From Liquidambar formosana (taxonomy: Eukaryota > Streptophyta > Magnoliopsida > Saxifragales > Altingiaceae): a stretch of DNA of 64,000 bases. Below the pieces are notes generated by a model. It searched no databases and was not told where the DNA came from. It was given only the letters and a program-made list of their open reading frames with translations. The stretch lies in NCBI GenBank assembly GCA_039720395.1, contig CM077820.1, positions 18,001,923 through 18,065,922 on the forward strand. The letters run 5' to 3'. Below, piece after piece: positions 1-9,888 of the stretch (within the stretch, counting starts at the first letter, position 1; each line of letters starts with the position of its first letter). A program made the position numbers and the translations under genes.

Positions 1-855
1 GAGAAGTGTACTCAAGTGATGAGTACACCATTAAAATGGAGAAATATATCCAAGCGATGGATATACTTAACCAAGTAAGTGACAAATGATCTGAGAACTG
101 TACTCAAGTGATGAGCACACCATTGAAATGGAGAAATATATTCAAGTGATGAATATATTTAACCAAGTAAGTGACAAAAGGTCTGAGAAGTGTACTCAAC
201 TTATGAGCATACCATTGAAATGGAGAAATATATTCAAGTGATGAATATATTTAACCAAGTAAGTGACAAATGATCTGAGAAGTATGTTCAAGTGATGAAC
301 ATACCATTGAAATGGAGAAATATATTCAAGTGATGAATATATTTAACCAAGTAAGTGACAATGAACTGACAAGTATGTTCAAGTGATGAACATACCATTG
401 AAATGGAGAAATATATCCAAGCGATGGATATACTTAACCAAGTAAGTGACAAATGATCTGAGAAGTGTACTCAAGTGATGAGCACACCATTAAAATGGAG
501 AAATATATTCAAGTGATGAATATATTTAACCAAGTAAGTGACAAAAGGTCTGAGAAGTATGTTCAAGTGATGAACATACCATTGAAATGGAGAAATATAT
601 CCAAGCGATGGATATACTTAACCAAGTAAGATAGTGATTGAGGATTCAAAACTGAGAAGCATATTTAAAGGGTGAATACACTTTTGAAATGGAAGAATAT
701 ATCTAAGTGATGAATATATTCAACCAAGTAGGGTAGAGAATAAGGATTTTGAAACTGAGAAGCATATTCAAAGGGTGAAGACACTTTTGAAATGGAAGAA
801 TATATCCAAGTGATGAATATATTCAACCAAGTGGGATGGAAAATGAGGATTTGAA
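1..855. repeat. 92-bp tandem repeat array
   Basis: Units beginning GAGAAGTGTACTCAAGTGATG start at 1, 93, 185, 277, 368, 460 and 552, a period of about 92 bp. Two diverged units of about 102-103 bp start at 654 and 757. Each unit contains smaller echoes of itself (CAAGTGATGA and CCAAGTAAGTGAC). The array is cut by the left window edge. Non-coding tandem repeats near the 3' end are common in large Tat-type elements, and I see no coding potential. The following stretch, about 856-1113, is AT-rich with nothing recognisable. Confidence 0.9.
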
Positions 856-1113
856 ATGAGGATATATGATCAATTTATCAAGATTGAACAAGCATGGTGC
901 AAGAGGAAAGTGACTTAACACATTGTCACTTGAGTAGACATGGCATAGGGGAAATATATTCAACCCTTTTGAACATAAAATCAATTCAAAAAATTGATTT
1001 CAAGATGAAATTTGATTGATTTTAAGCTCAAGAAGTGTTGAATATCTCATTTGGAAGAAGGTTTAATCACGCGCCAAGGTGAGACAAAGCGAGAAAGAAG
1101 AGTCAAAAGAGTA

Positions 1114-1176
1114 GGCTTGGGTGACCACCAGGCCTTGGTAGGCTAGCCGCCCAAGGCTTGGGTGGTTACCCGAGCC
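1114..1176. promoter_or_regulatory. Palindromic GGGTGACC module upstream of the PMD gene
   Basis: The arms GGCTTGGGTGACCACC and GGTGGTTACCCGAGCC are near-perfect inverted copies around a GGCTAGCCGCCC core. The same design recurs at 4423-4508 and 15875-15960. The core contains AGCCGCC, the GCC-box known as an ERF-factor site, but binding here is only inferred. It lies about 290 bp before the presumed PMD start codon. Confidence 0.7.
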
Positions 1177-1461
1177 TATTTGCTGAAAATTCTGGGTTTT
1201 GAAATACAAGGGGCACTATTTAGACCCCCCATTCAACCCAACCCGAAAATTGAGAGTTTCTCTCTCTAGGAAGCATACCCCATTTTGCAAAATCACTTCA
1301 AAACCCAAGAGCAATCAAATCCACACTTCAAGAGGGATTCATACACATGAAATAGCATCAATAAAACCCAATTTCACATCAAAAACAAGAAATTTGCAGC
1401 ACTTTGCAAATCAAAAACCCATCAAACCCATTTTTGATCAAAACAAGCTAGTTCATCCACA

Positions 1462-4191
1462 ATGGATCCAAATGAAGGCTCCACTTCAAAGTATCCATTC
1501 CTTGACTCAAAGAGTATATACAAGGCACCAATATATGATGTTCCTCAAGGGAAATTGCTCCTAGAACCAAAGAATCATCTCTCCTTTATCCATTCCAAGC
1601 AAGAGGTAAGCTTACCCATTTTAAAATTTTCTTTGAAATTTTCATTTTTGTTGATTGAAATGCATTCCCATGAACTCTCTATGAGTATTCCTAGCAATGT
1701 TTGCAATACCCATTGATTTTGGCAAGGATTGGATGTGAAAAGAATTAAATTTGAAAACTTGGTGAATAGTGCCCACCAAGTGTTTGATAAAATGCTTGAA
1801 TGATGAAAATTCATCCAATCTTTGTAAAATTGATATGTATTGCAAGGCAAAATCATAGGCATTCATTTCTAATTGATTTTAGAAACAAAACCAAGCATTT
1901 TCATGAACTTTAAAAAACAAAGTTTGCTATATTTTTGAAAAACCCATGTTTTCATGAACAAGGTTTGCTTATTTTTTCCTTAAAAAACCACTTTGGAAAA
2001 CAAAGTTTGCTTATTATTTTCTTTGAAAAATTCATATTTCCATGGTCTTGGAATGCATGGTTTACCAATGATCATGAGTTTGAGGAATAAAACCAATGTT
2101 TTCATAAACTTTCAAAGCATGGCTTACTTGTTCATGAACTAAAAGACTTAGTTTCTGAAAAAGCCAATTATCAATGCTTGCATATGATTTTTACACTAAC
2201 TAGGTGAATCATTCTTCTTGATTAGCCCAACTTCCAAGACCTACGCACAAGGTCTTCTATAAAGAATCTCATTGGGTGGTGGAAGCATATGGAACACACC
2301 CAACCTTCCGCAAGAGACTTCATTAAGAAAGCGGGTTTTAGTTGGTTTCTTGACTCCCTATGGAATGAACAATGGGATAGGCAAGCCCTCCTTGCCTTAG
2401 CTGAGCTATGGTGGGATACCACCAACACCTTCCACTTTAGTTTTGGGGAGATGACCATGACTCCCAAGGATTTTTCAATCATCACCGGTTTAAGCCTCAA
2501 GGGAAAGAGGTTGGAATTCTATGGAGATGCCAACACGGATAGTGCCTATCTCCTCACTATTTTGGGGATGGATATTGAGGCGGGCTCACGTGGTGTTAGG
2601 AAGACATGGCTATTCGAGAATTTTGCCAACCAAGTAGAAGGTGCGGGAGTGGCTCCCGAGTGCATAGCTAGGGCATTCATGATCTATATGCTCTCTTGCA
2701 CTCTCTTTGTTGGTGCCAATGACATGGCACAACTGGGCTATCTTGCTTCCATGGTGGATGTGAACAAAATGGGGAGGTATAACTGGGGAGGGGCAGCACT
2801 AGCCACCATGTACAGATCCATGTCCGACATGTCCCGAGGTGTTTCCAAGAATTTTGGTGGGCTTCCATTTGTCTGGGAGATAAATAAAAATGTTTAACTT
2901 TTAAATTCCTCTAAAACTTGATTTGATTTTAATGCTTTTCTTGAATTTTGACAGATATGGTACTACGAGTATCTGGGACTGTGCCGCCCAACACTGGATA
3001 ATGAGATACAGGAATAGCCCATACTTGGGAACTATGCTCCCAACAAGATAGCTGTGCGTGCCCCCAATAGGCATGACTACGCCCATGCAAGGGCACACCT
3101 GGTGAGTCTGAATGCTGATATGGTAATCCCCATTCCTCATTTTTCTTTCATTCATTTTTATTATCTTGCTCATCATTTTTTTCAAATTCGACAGGTAGAG
3201 TGGAGCCCATGGGGACTGTGGGAGGCTAGGTTGCCTAGGAGGTGTGTGTCCTGTTTGGAGTTGATTAGAAAGAGGGTACTCTTTGAGGGTCCCTCAAGGC
3301 GATACTGGTATCTGGGGGAGCGCGTCCTTAGGCAGGTGAAAGGACAAGTGGATGCCGCTCTTACCCCTGTCTTGCCTCCCATGAACATGAGGCACACTGA
3401 CTCTCTGGATGGGGATGAGCTGATGGAAGCTCTGACTAGATGGGATGCTGAGGAGTTCACCTCGCCCAATACCGACTACATGACTTTCTACAATCAATTC
3501 CTGATGCGCCCTAGAGTCATTGGCTTCCCACCTCAAGGGGTGAGTTTCTATCCCATTCTTTTCAATTATTGATTTATGCAAGCACTCCTCTTAAGCAAAT
3601 TGTCTATTGCAGGGCCGGTGAGCTCGTGGACATAGTTCCACAATAGCATCCTCCATAGGCATGACTCATAGGGATGAGGATTATGAGATAGGGGGAATGG
3701 CACAGCCGCCTCTCCCAGTTCTCGACTGGCAAGTGAACCTATGCAATGGGTTGGAGTTCATGAGGACTGACATTACTCACCCTGCTTTTGATGAAGTCCC
3801 CAGGATTGACTTGAGCTATGAGCATGTAAGCTCTAAACCTTTGCCTTCCTGAAAACCTCTTTCATCATTTATTAACCATGTTCATCTTTTAGGTTCCCCG
3901 AGAGTACGCACAGGAGTGCCTTGAACTCAGCAAGGGATTAAGGCGGGACCTTGTTAGGATGAGTTTGGCGAACTCTGTGCTAGAAGGGCGACTGAATCCC
4001 ACTGTAAGACATTCCCTTTGTTCATTCCAATCATAGGAGCTAAAGATATAACCCTTTTTATTAATTGATTATCTCTACAACAGGTCTCCACACTGCGTCC
4101 ACCACAGCCAGTGCCACCCCAAAGGAATCCTCATGCTGGTCGTGGTAGAGGCGAATCAAGTAGGAAGAGAAGAACCACGGGAGACCATTAG
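1462..4191 (+). pseudogene. Plant mobile domain (PMD, MAIN-like) gene, seven exons, disabled
   Basis: Exons are about 1462-1605, 2226-2879, 2955-3122, 3195-3539, 3613-3825, 3893-4003 and 4084-4191. All are multiples of three, so every intron is phase 0, with introns of 67-80 bp except the first (620 bp). The product would be about 580 aa. The PMD (PF10536-type) fold is clear in exon 2: TFHFSFGEMTMTPKDFSIITGL, then GRYNWGGAALATMYR. It continues in exon 3 (WYYEYLG) and exon 4 (VEWSPWGLW). The last exon gives a proline/arginine-rich basic tail. Three defects are visible: TAG at 3015, TGA at 3619, and AT instead of GT at the expected donor 2880. A cryptic GT at 2892 would keep frame. PMD proteins such as MAIN/MAIL1 act in the nucleus, and many relatives ride in transposons. 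The exon model is mine and has no transcript support. Confidence 0.82.
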
Positions 4192-4422
4192 ATTAGCTTA
4201 CTCTCTTGCTTTGTAATCGAATGAAACATCTTTCTTTATGCTTTGTAATCTCTCTTTGAACATTTGCTTTGGTACTTTTTATGAGACTTTTGGAATTCCA
4301 TTGTGGTGATTTACTCATGTTTTTGTGCAAAAATAAGCTCAAAATAAGCTTCCCAAGGTCACATAACCATATAGGGGTCAAATTAGGTCAAAAATAGGCA
4401 AAACTGGGCAAAATAGGAAAAC
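4192..4422. other. Spacer between the two antisense passenger genes
   Basis: This is the AT-rich 3' flank of the PMD gene. It holds no ORF of note and no recognisable element, and runs directly into the palindromic module. Confidence 0.5.
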
Positions 4423-4508
4423 GGCCTCGGGTGACCACCTGGGGCTGGGCGGCTAGCCGTCCAAGCCCAGGTGGCTAGCCGCCCAGGCCTGGGTGGTCAC
4501 CCGAGCCC
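4423..4508. promoter_or_regulatory. Palindromic GGGTGACC module upstream of the DUF7745-type gene
   Basis: The outer arms GGCCTCGGGTGACCACC and GGTGGTCACCCGAGCC are inverted copies, and two GGCTAGCCG cores lie between them. It ends 84 bp before a TATA box. It is the closest match to the module in the element's own LTR at 15875-15960. Confidence 0.8.
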
Positions 4509-4592
4509 GAAGCGGAAATCCCACTTTGAATAGGAAACTTCCTATTCTGATGGGTTTTTTCCTATTAGAACTCGGATTTGTGACCTCTTCCC

Positions 4593-4600
4593 TATAAAAA
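4593..4600 (+). promoter_or_regulatory. TATA box of the DUF7745-type gene
   Basis: TATAAAAA lies 49-56 bases before the ATG at 4649, just downstream of the palindromic module. This implies that the antisense passenger gene had its own promoter. Confidence 0.65.
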
Positions 4601-4648
4601 CACATCCAAGAGGTTCCTAAACCTACTTGTATTCATTCATTAGAAATT

Positions 4649-5934
4649 ATGGAGGCTCTAGACAAATTTTTAGGAGGGTTTTTGAGAGTTATGAGTGCTG
4701 AAGCAAAATCTGAGTTCAAGTGCTTTGGCTTGAATCCATTGCTCTCCTTGAGGCATGTGAAGCTTGAAACGAACCTCTTAACTGCTACTACATATTTTTG
4801 GGATCCCCAAATTCATGTGTTCCGCTTCAACTATGAAGAACTGTGCCCAACCATGGAGGAATTCTGCGCGCTATATGGAGTTTCGCCGGTAGGTCCTTTC
4901 ATCCTCCCTACTCCTCGCCCAAGCTTTCTTACTACTTTTTCCAAACTCCTTGGGATTCACCAACAATATGCCTCCACGTTTGTAAAGGACCATATGGTTG
5001 ACCTGATGAAATTGGCAACCTCTTTCTTGGCCTATGATAGCAAAGGTATTTTGAAATTTACCTTTCCCATTAAGCATGCACTTGCCTTTTGCCTCATTGG
5101 TCGTTCCTTATTTCAACTGGTACTCCACATGTTCCCATACAAATTTGTGAATTGATTCCTCTCCTTGCCAAAGGCCACAACTTGATTCCCATGGTACTAG
5201 CTAAAACCCTGAATAGCTTGGATGAAGTCCATGAGGACCCAAAAGTTCCTTTAGGAAGTAGGCCCATTCTGCTGCAAATGTGGTTGCTTGAAAGACTGAA
5301 ATTTTTGTCGCCAGTTGCCATTACACCATACAAGCCTCAGCATTACTGCCTTTGCCGCATTGAGCTTCCTGGAGAGTTTTCATTTAGGGATTGGCTAGGT
5401 TACTTCCAAACCCTTTCATGGAGGAATGTCAAATGGTTTGTCTTCATATGGGGCTACAGTGAATAGGTGCTTCTGCGGACTTCTGGATGTGCCATGGTGA
5501 GACTCATAGGACTGAGGTCTACCTCTTTTTATTGGCCTTCAAGGGTTCTTCGTCAGATGGGTGCCATGCAAACCATACCCACTTCCTTGAGAGGTGACTA
5601 TCCTGTGGTGCCTGCGGGTCTTTCTGTAGTGACTTGGGCGAAGGATCGATGGCCTAGCAAGTTGATACTAACTCAAGTTATGAATACTGATGGTCCATAT
5701 ATGATGAGCCCTGAGTATAAGGAATGGTTGAAGAACAACTTGGGTGAGAGAGAGACTGCTCGAAGAGAAAGGATTTTTGGACTTATCAAGAATAACGAAC
5801 TTGGACCCTGCAGAGAGGATATTATGGAAGTAGTGACAGTAGCTTATGAACATGACTTGAGGAAGAAAAGAAGACACGAAAGGGAGAAGAAGAAAACTAA
5901 AAAACGAGCTGCAAAGAAGCCCAAGAAGAATTGA
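4649..5934 (+). pseudogene. DUF7745-type plant transposon-associated protein, frameshifted
   Basis: The reading is open from ATG 4649 to 5155, continues from about 5150 in another frame to a TAG at 5464, then in that frame to TGA 5932-5934, giving a full product of about 425 aa. The N-terminal pattern FWDPQIHVFRFNYEELCPTMEEF, the middle AKTLNSLDEVHEDP region and the later MMSPEYKEWLKNN motif agree with my memory of the DUF7745 family found in plant retroelements. The C-terminus is a lysine/arginine-rich tail, suggesting nuclear or nucleic-acid contact. Two lesions are visible: a net -1 frameshift near 5150 and an in-frame TAG at 5464. No intron is needed. Its biochemical function is unknown. 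It lies between the PMD gene and the convergent pol end. Confidence 0.72.
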
Positions 5935-6232
5935 AGACTCAATAGAATAGGATATTTATGACATTTTTATAGTTCTTTTACTTAATACCAATGAATTGCT
6001 ATGTCAATCACTTTTAGTTTTGAATAAATTGCCAATAATAAATCAAATTTGGGATTTTGTTGTTTGATTTAGACTGCACCCAAGGTAACTTTATAGGTTG
6101 CCTACGTATCTCCATGATTTTTCTTTTTTTTCTTTTTTTTTTTTTTTTTGGAATGGAGAATCAGGTCTTACGTAGTTCTCATGCCTTAACTTTTGCCTAG
6201 GCCGCCCTTACGGGTTTTCAACCTAGCAGGCT
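5935..6232. other. Convergent 3' junction between passenger gene and pol
   Basis: Both the plus-strand DUF7745-type gene and the minus-strand pol end into this stretch. It holds a long T-run (about 6121-6149) and TACGTA-containing segments near 6104 and 6170. I see no coding sequence. Confidence 0.5.
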
Positions 6233-9200
6233 TCAAACATGATATTTCTTCAATTGATCCAAATTAGTTGGACGAGCGAACTCAATTCCATCTAGATCCA
6301 TGAGGCGAACAGCCCCTGCTGGCAATATCTCTTTGATAATGTATGGTCCACCCCAACTTGGCTTGAATTTTCCCCGTGGATCGAACACTGGAGCTTTGAT
6401 TTCTTTCAGCACTACATCCCCTTTCTTTAGACCTCGATCTTTGACATGCTTGTTGAATGCTCGGGCAATTCTCCGTTGATACCCCTGAACATGATACAGC
6501 GCCCTTAAACGCCTTTCATCCAGCAAAGCTAACTCATCATAGCGGCTCTTAACCCAGTCCACTTCTGTTATCTGGTTCTCCACGGCAACCCTTAGTGAAA
6601 GAACCTCCAATTCAACTGGCAACACGGCCTCTATTCCATAAACTAGAGAGTAAGGGGTAGCCCCTGTTGACGACCTTATTGATGTTCTGTAACCCCATAG
6701 AGCCAATGGTAACTTCTCATGCCAGTCTGTGTGTGAGTCCGCAGTCTTTTGTAGTATCTTCTTAATATTCTTGTTAGCCGCTTCCATTGCTCCATTAGTC
6801 TGAGGACGGTATGGTGACGAGAGATGGTGAACTATGCCATACTTTTGCAAGAGCTGATGGGTTTCTTTCTGAAAATGCTGGCCATTGTCTGAGATAACTT
6901 TATGCGGTACCCCATATCGATAGATGATGCTGTGCTGTATGAACTGTGCTACCTTCTTGGAATTCAAGGTCTTGAAGGACGCTGCTTCCACCCACTTAGT
7001 GAAATAATCGATGGCAACCAGGATGTATTCATGCCCATTTGACGCCTTTGGTTTAATCTGTCCGATGATATCTATCCCCCACACTACGAACGGCCATGGT
7101 GACGACATACTTGTTAAAGGCATAGAAGGCAAATGTTGTCCACTAGCGAACAGTTGGCATTTGTGGCACTTCTTGACATGTGCGTGGTAGTCTCTTTCCA
7201 TGGTAGACCAATAATAGCCTAGCCTCATGATTTTCTTAGCCAACATATAGCCGTTCATGTGCGGAGCCCCTGTCCCTTCATGGATTTCTCTAATCAGATG
7301 CTCGGCTTCCTCTTCGGTGACACACAACAGGTGGATCCCATCGTATGATCTTCGATATAGCTTTCCTCCACAAAGTACATAGTGACTTACTAGCCGTCTT
7401 AAGGTTTTTCTGTCAATACGAGATGCTCCTTCTAGGTACTCCCTTTCTTCAATGAACTTCTTTATGTCATGGAACCACGGACGGCCATCATTCACTTCCC
7501 CTCCTCGGATTGCACAACAGTACACAGGCTTGTCTCGGCATTCTATCACCAACGGCTTCACGTTTCCCCCTTCAGGTATCTCCACCATGGATGCTAAGGT
7601 TGCCAAGGCATCGGCAAACTGGTTCTTGTTTCTTGACAGGTAGTTGAACTCTATTTCTGTGAACTCCTTGGTTAGAGCTTCTAGATAGGCATAGTAAGGC
7701 AATAGCTTCTCATCTCGAGTTTTCCATTCCCCTTTTATCTGACAAATGATTAGCGCCGAGTCCCCGAACACTTCCAATTCTTTGATCCCCAATTCAAGTG
7801 CCGCTTCCAATTCTAGGATATAGGCCTTATACTTAGCAATGTTGTTGGTAGCTTCGAACCCCAACTTAACTGCCAGTGGTGTAAATGCCTCTTTAGGTGA
7901 AACCAGCAGGACTCCTATCCCATAACCTTTCTTATTGGCCACCCCATCGAAATAAACTTTCCAAGTCTTTTTGCCGATTTCTAGCACGTCCTCGTCTGGG
8001 AACTGATCGTTGAACGGAGCGGATGATGACACCGGATAGATAGCTAGGTCGTCTGCGATGACGCTCCCCTTAATAGACTTCTGATTCACATACTTGATGT
8101 CAAATTCATTGAGGAGAATTGACCATCGAGCAGTTCTGTATGACAATACTGGCCTCTCTATCAGGTACTTCAACGGGTCCATACGACTTATCAAGAACAC
8201 TTCAACGGACATCATATAGTGTCGGAGTTTCTGCGTTGCCCATACTAGTGCCACACAAGCCTTTTCAATTGCATTGTATTTCACTTCATAGTCTGTCATT
8301 TTCTTGCTTAGGTAGTAGATGGCATTCTCCTTTGTGGACCCTTCGAGATATTGAGCTAACATAGCTCCCGTCGTGGTTTCGGTGACCGTCAAGTATAACA
8401 AAAGTGGTGCACCTTGCCATGGGGGAAGTAAGATTGGAGGATTGCACAAGTATCTCTTAATGGTCTCAAAGGCCTCTTGGCATTCTTCGTTCCACACTTT
8501 TGGCACACCTTTCTTAAGCAATTTGAATATTGGTTCGCAAACCATGGTCAAGTTGGCAATGAATCGACTTATGTATTGAACTCTTCCCAGGAAACCCCGA
8601 ATCTGCTTCTCAGTGCTAGGCGGCTCCATCTCCACAATAGCTTTTATCTTCCCTGGGTCCACTTCTATGCCCCTCTGATTGATCATGAACCCCAACAGCT
8701 TGCCCGTGGTGACACCAAAAGCACACTTCTGTGGGTATAGACGGAGATTGTACTTTTTTGCTCGCTCTAGGAACTTCTCTAGCGCCTTGAAATGCCCTTC
8801 CCTGTCCACGGACTTCACGATCATATCATTGACATAAACCTCGACTTCCTTATGGATCATATCATGCAATAAGGTCGTTGCTGCTCTTTGGTAAGTAGCC
8901 CCAGCATTTCTTAAGCCAAAAGGCATTACCTTGTAACAGTACGTTCCCCATTGCGTGATAAAGGCTGTTTTTTCCATGTCTTGAGGTGCCATCTTTATTT
9001 GGTTATACCCAGAGAATCCGTCCATGAAGGAGAGGAGTGCATGTCCCACTGTACTGTCTACCAACACGTCGATATGGGGTAAAGGAAAGTCATCCTTAGG
9101 GCTCGCGGCGTTGAGATCTCGGAAATCGACACACATCCTCACTTTCCCATCTTTTTTAGGCATAGGAACTATGTTTGACAACCACTCGGGGTACTCCACA

Positions 9201-9611
9201 ACTTGGAGAAACCCCGCGTCTAGTTGTTTAGTTACCTCTTCTTTTACTTTTAGAGCCCATTTTGGTTTTAATCTTCTGAGTTTCTACTTTATCGGCTTCT
9301 TTAGGGAATTAGTGGGGATATAGTGTTGCACAATATCGGGGTCAATGCCAGGCATGTCTTCATAAGACCATGCAAAAGCCATAGTGTTGGCTTTTAAGAG
9401 AGAGATCATCTTTTCTTTTTCAACGGGGGAGAGGGTTTTCCCAATTTTAACTATTCTTGGCAATTCATTCGTCCCTAAGTTGATTGATTCCAATTCATCC
9501 ATATTAGGTTCGGTGACGCCCCTTTTCCTTTGCTCAATGAGCTCCGGGGGGACATCGTTCCTAGGATCTATATCCATGCCATAAATATCCATAGATGAGA
9601 GAAAAGAGACA
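6233..9611 (-). pseudogene. pol: Tat-lineage pol: RT, RNase H, archaeal-type RNase H, integrase
   Basis: One frame runs from the start at 9592 (or a spliced exon from 9611) to 6233, broken by one TAG at 9284-9286. The order is: a linker to RT, RT (KKDGKVRMCVDFRDLN, FMDGFSGYNQI), a first RNase H, then a second, archaeal-type RNase H starting WKVYFDGVANKKGYG. Next come an HHCC zinc finger (CHKCQ) and the integrase core with Asp in WGIDIIG, Asp in ISDNGQHF and Glu in NGAMEAANK. A GPY/F-type end (WGGPYII) closes it. Two catalytic sites are altered: the RT box reads YVND where this lineage has YVDD, and the second RNase H reads AKYKAY where relatives have AEYEA, losing the catalytic Glu. The integrase triad looks intact. 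The element cannot be autonomous. Confidence 0.93.
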
Positions 9612-9888
9612 CTGCATATATAGAGAAAGAAAGCACACTTTATTGACTAGGAATAGTAGGAATGACACACAAAAGAAAGAAAACAAACAAATCTGTATCA
9701 ATACTATGACTCCACAAAGTGAGTTAAGTAGATACATCTTATTGAATTAGGGAAATATTACTAAACTAAGACACCTATAAGCTGCTATCAGGTAGGCCAA
9801 GGTCTTCTTCTTCATGGATCTCCGCAATGACAACACTTTCAAGGTACCAATTCAGGAGTGTCACAGTAGCATGGCTAATGGACGAACC
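9593..9888 (-). other. gag-pro/RT spacer with intron-like acceptor
   Basis: The frame changes between the gag-pro ORF and the RT ORF. On the minus strand a pyrimidine-rich tract is followed by TATGCAG ending at 9612, a good 3' splice site just before the RT-side ORF. After the TAG at 9889 the gag-pro frame stays open to a second stop at 9775-9777. A TTG|GTACCT at 9847 is a weak but phase-compatible donor. Ogre-type Tat elements are known to have an intron here. Splicing in this copy is inference. Confidence 0.4.
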
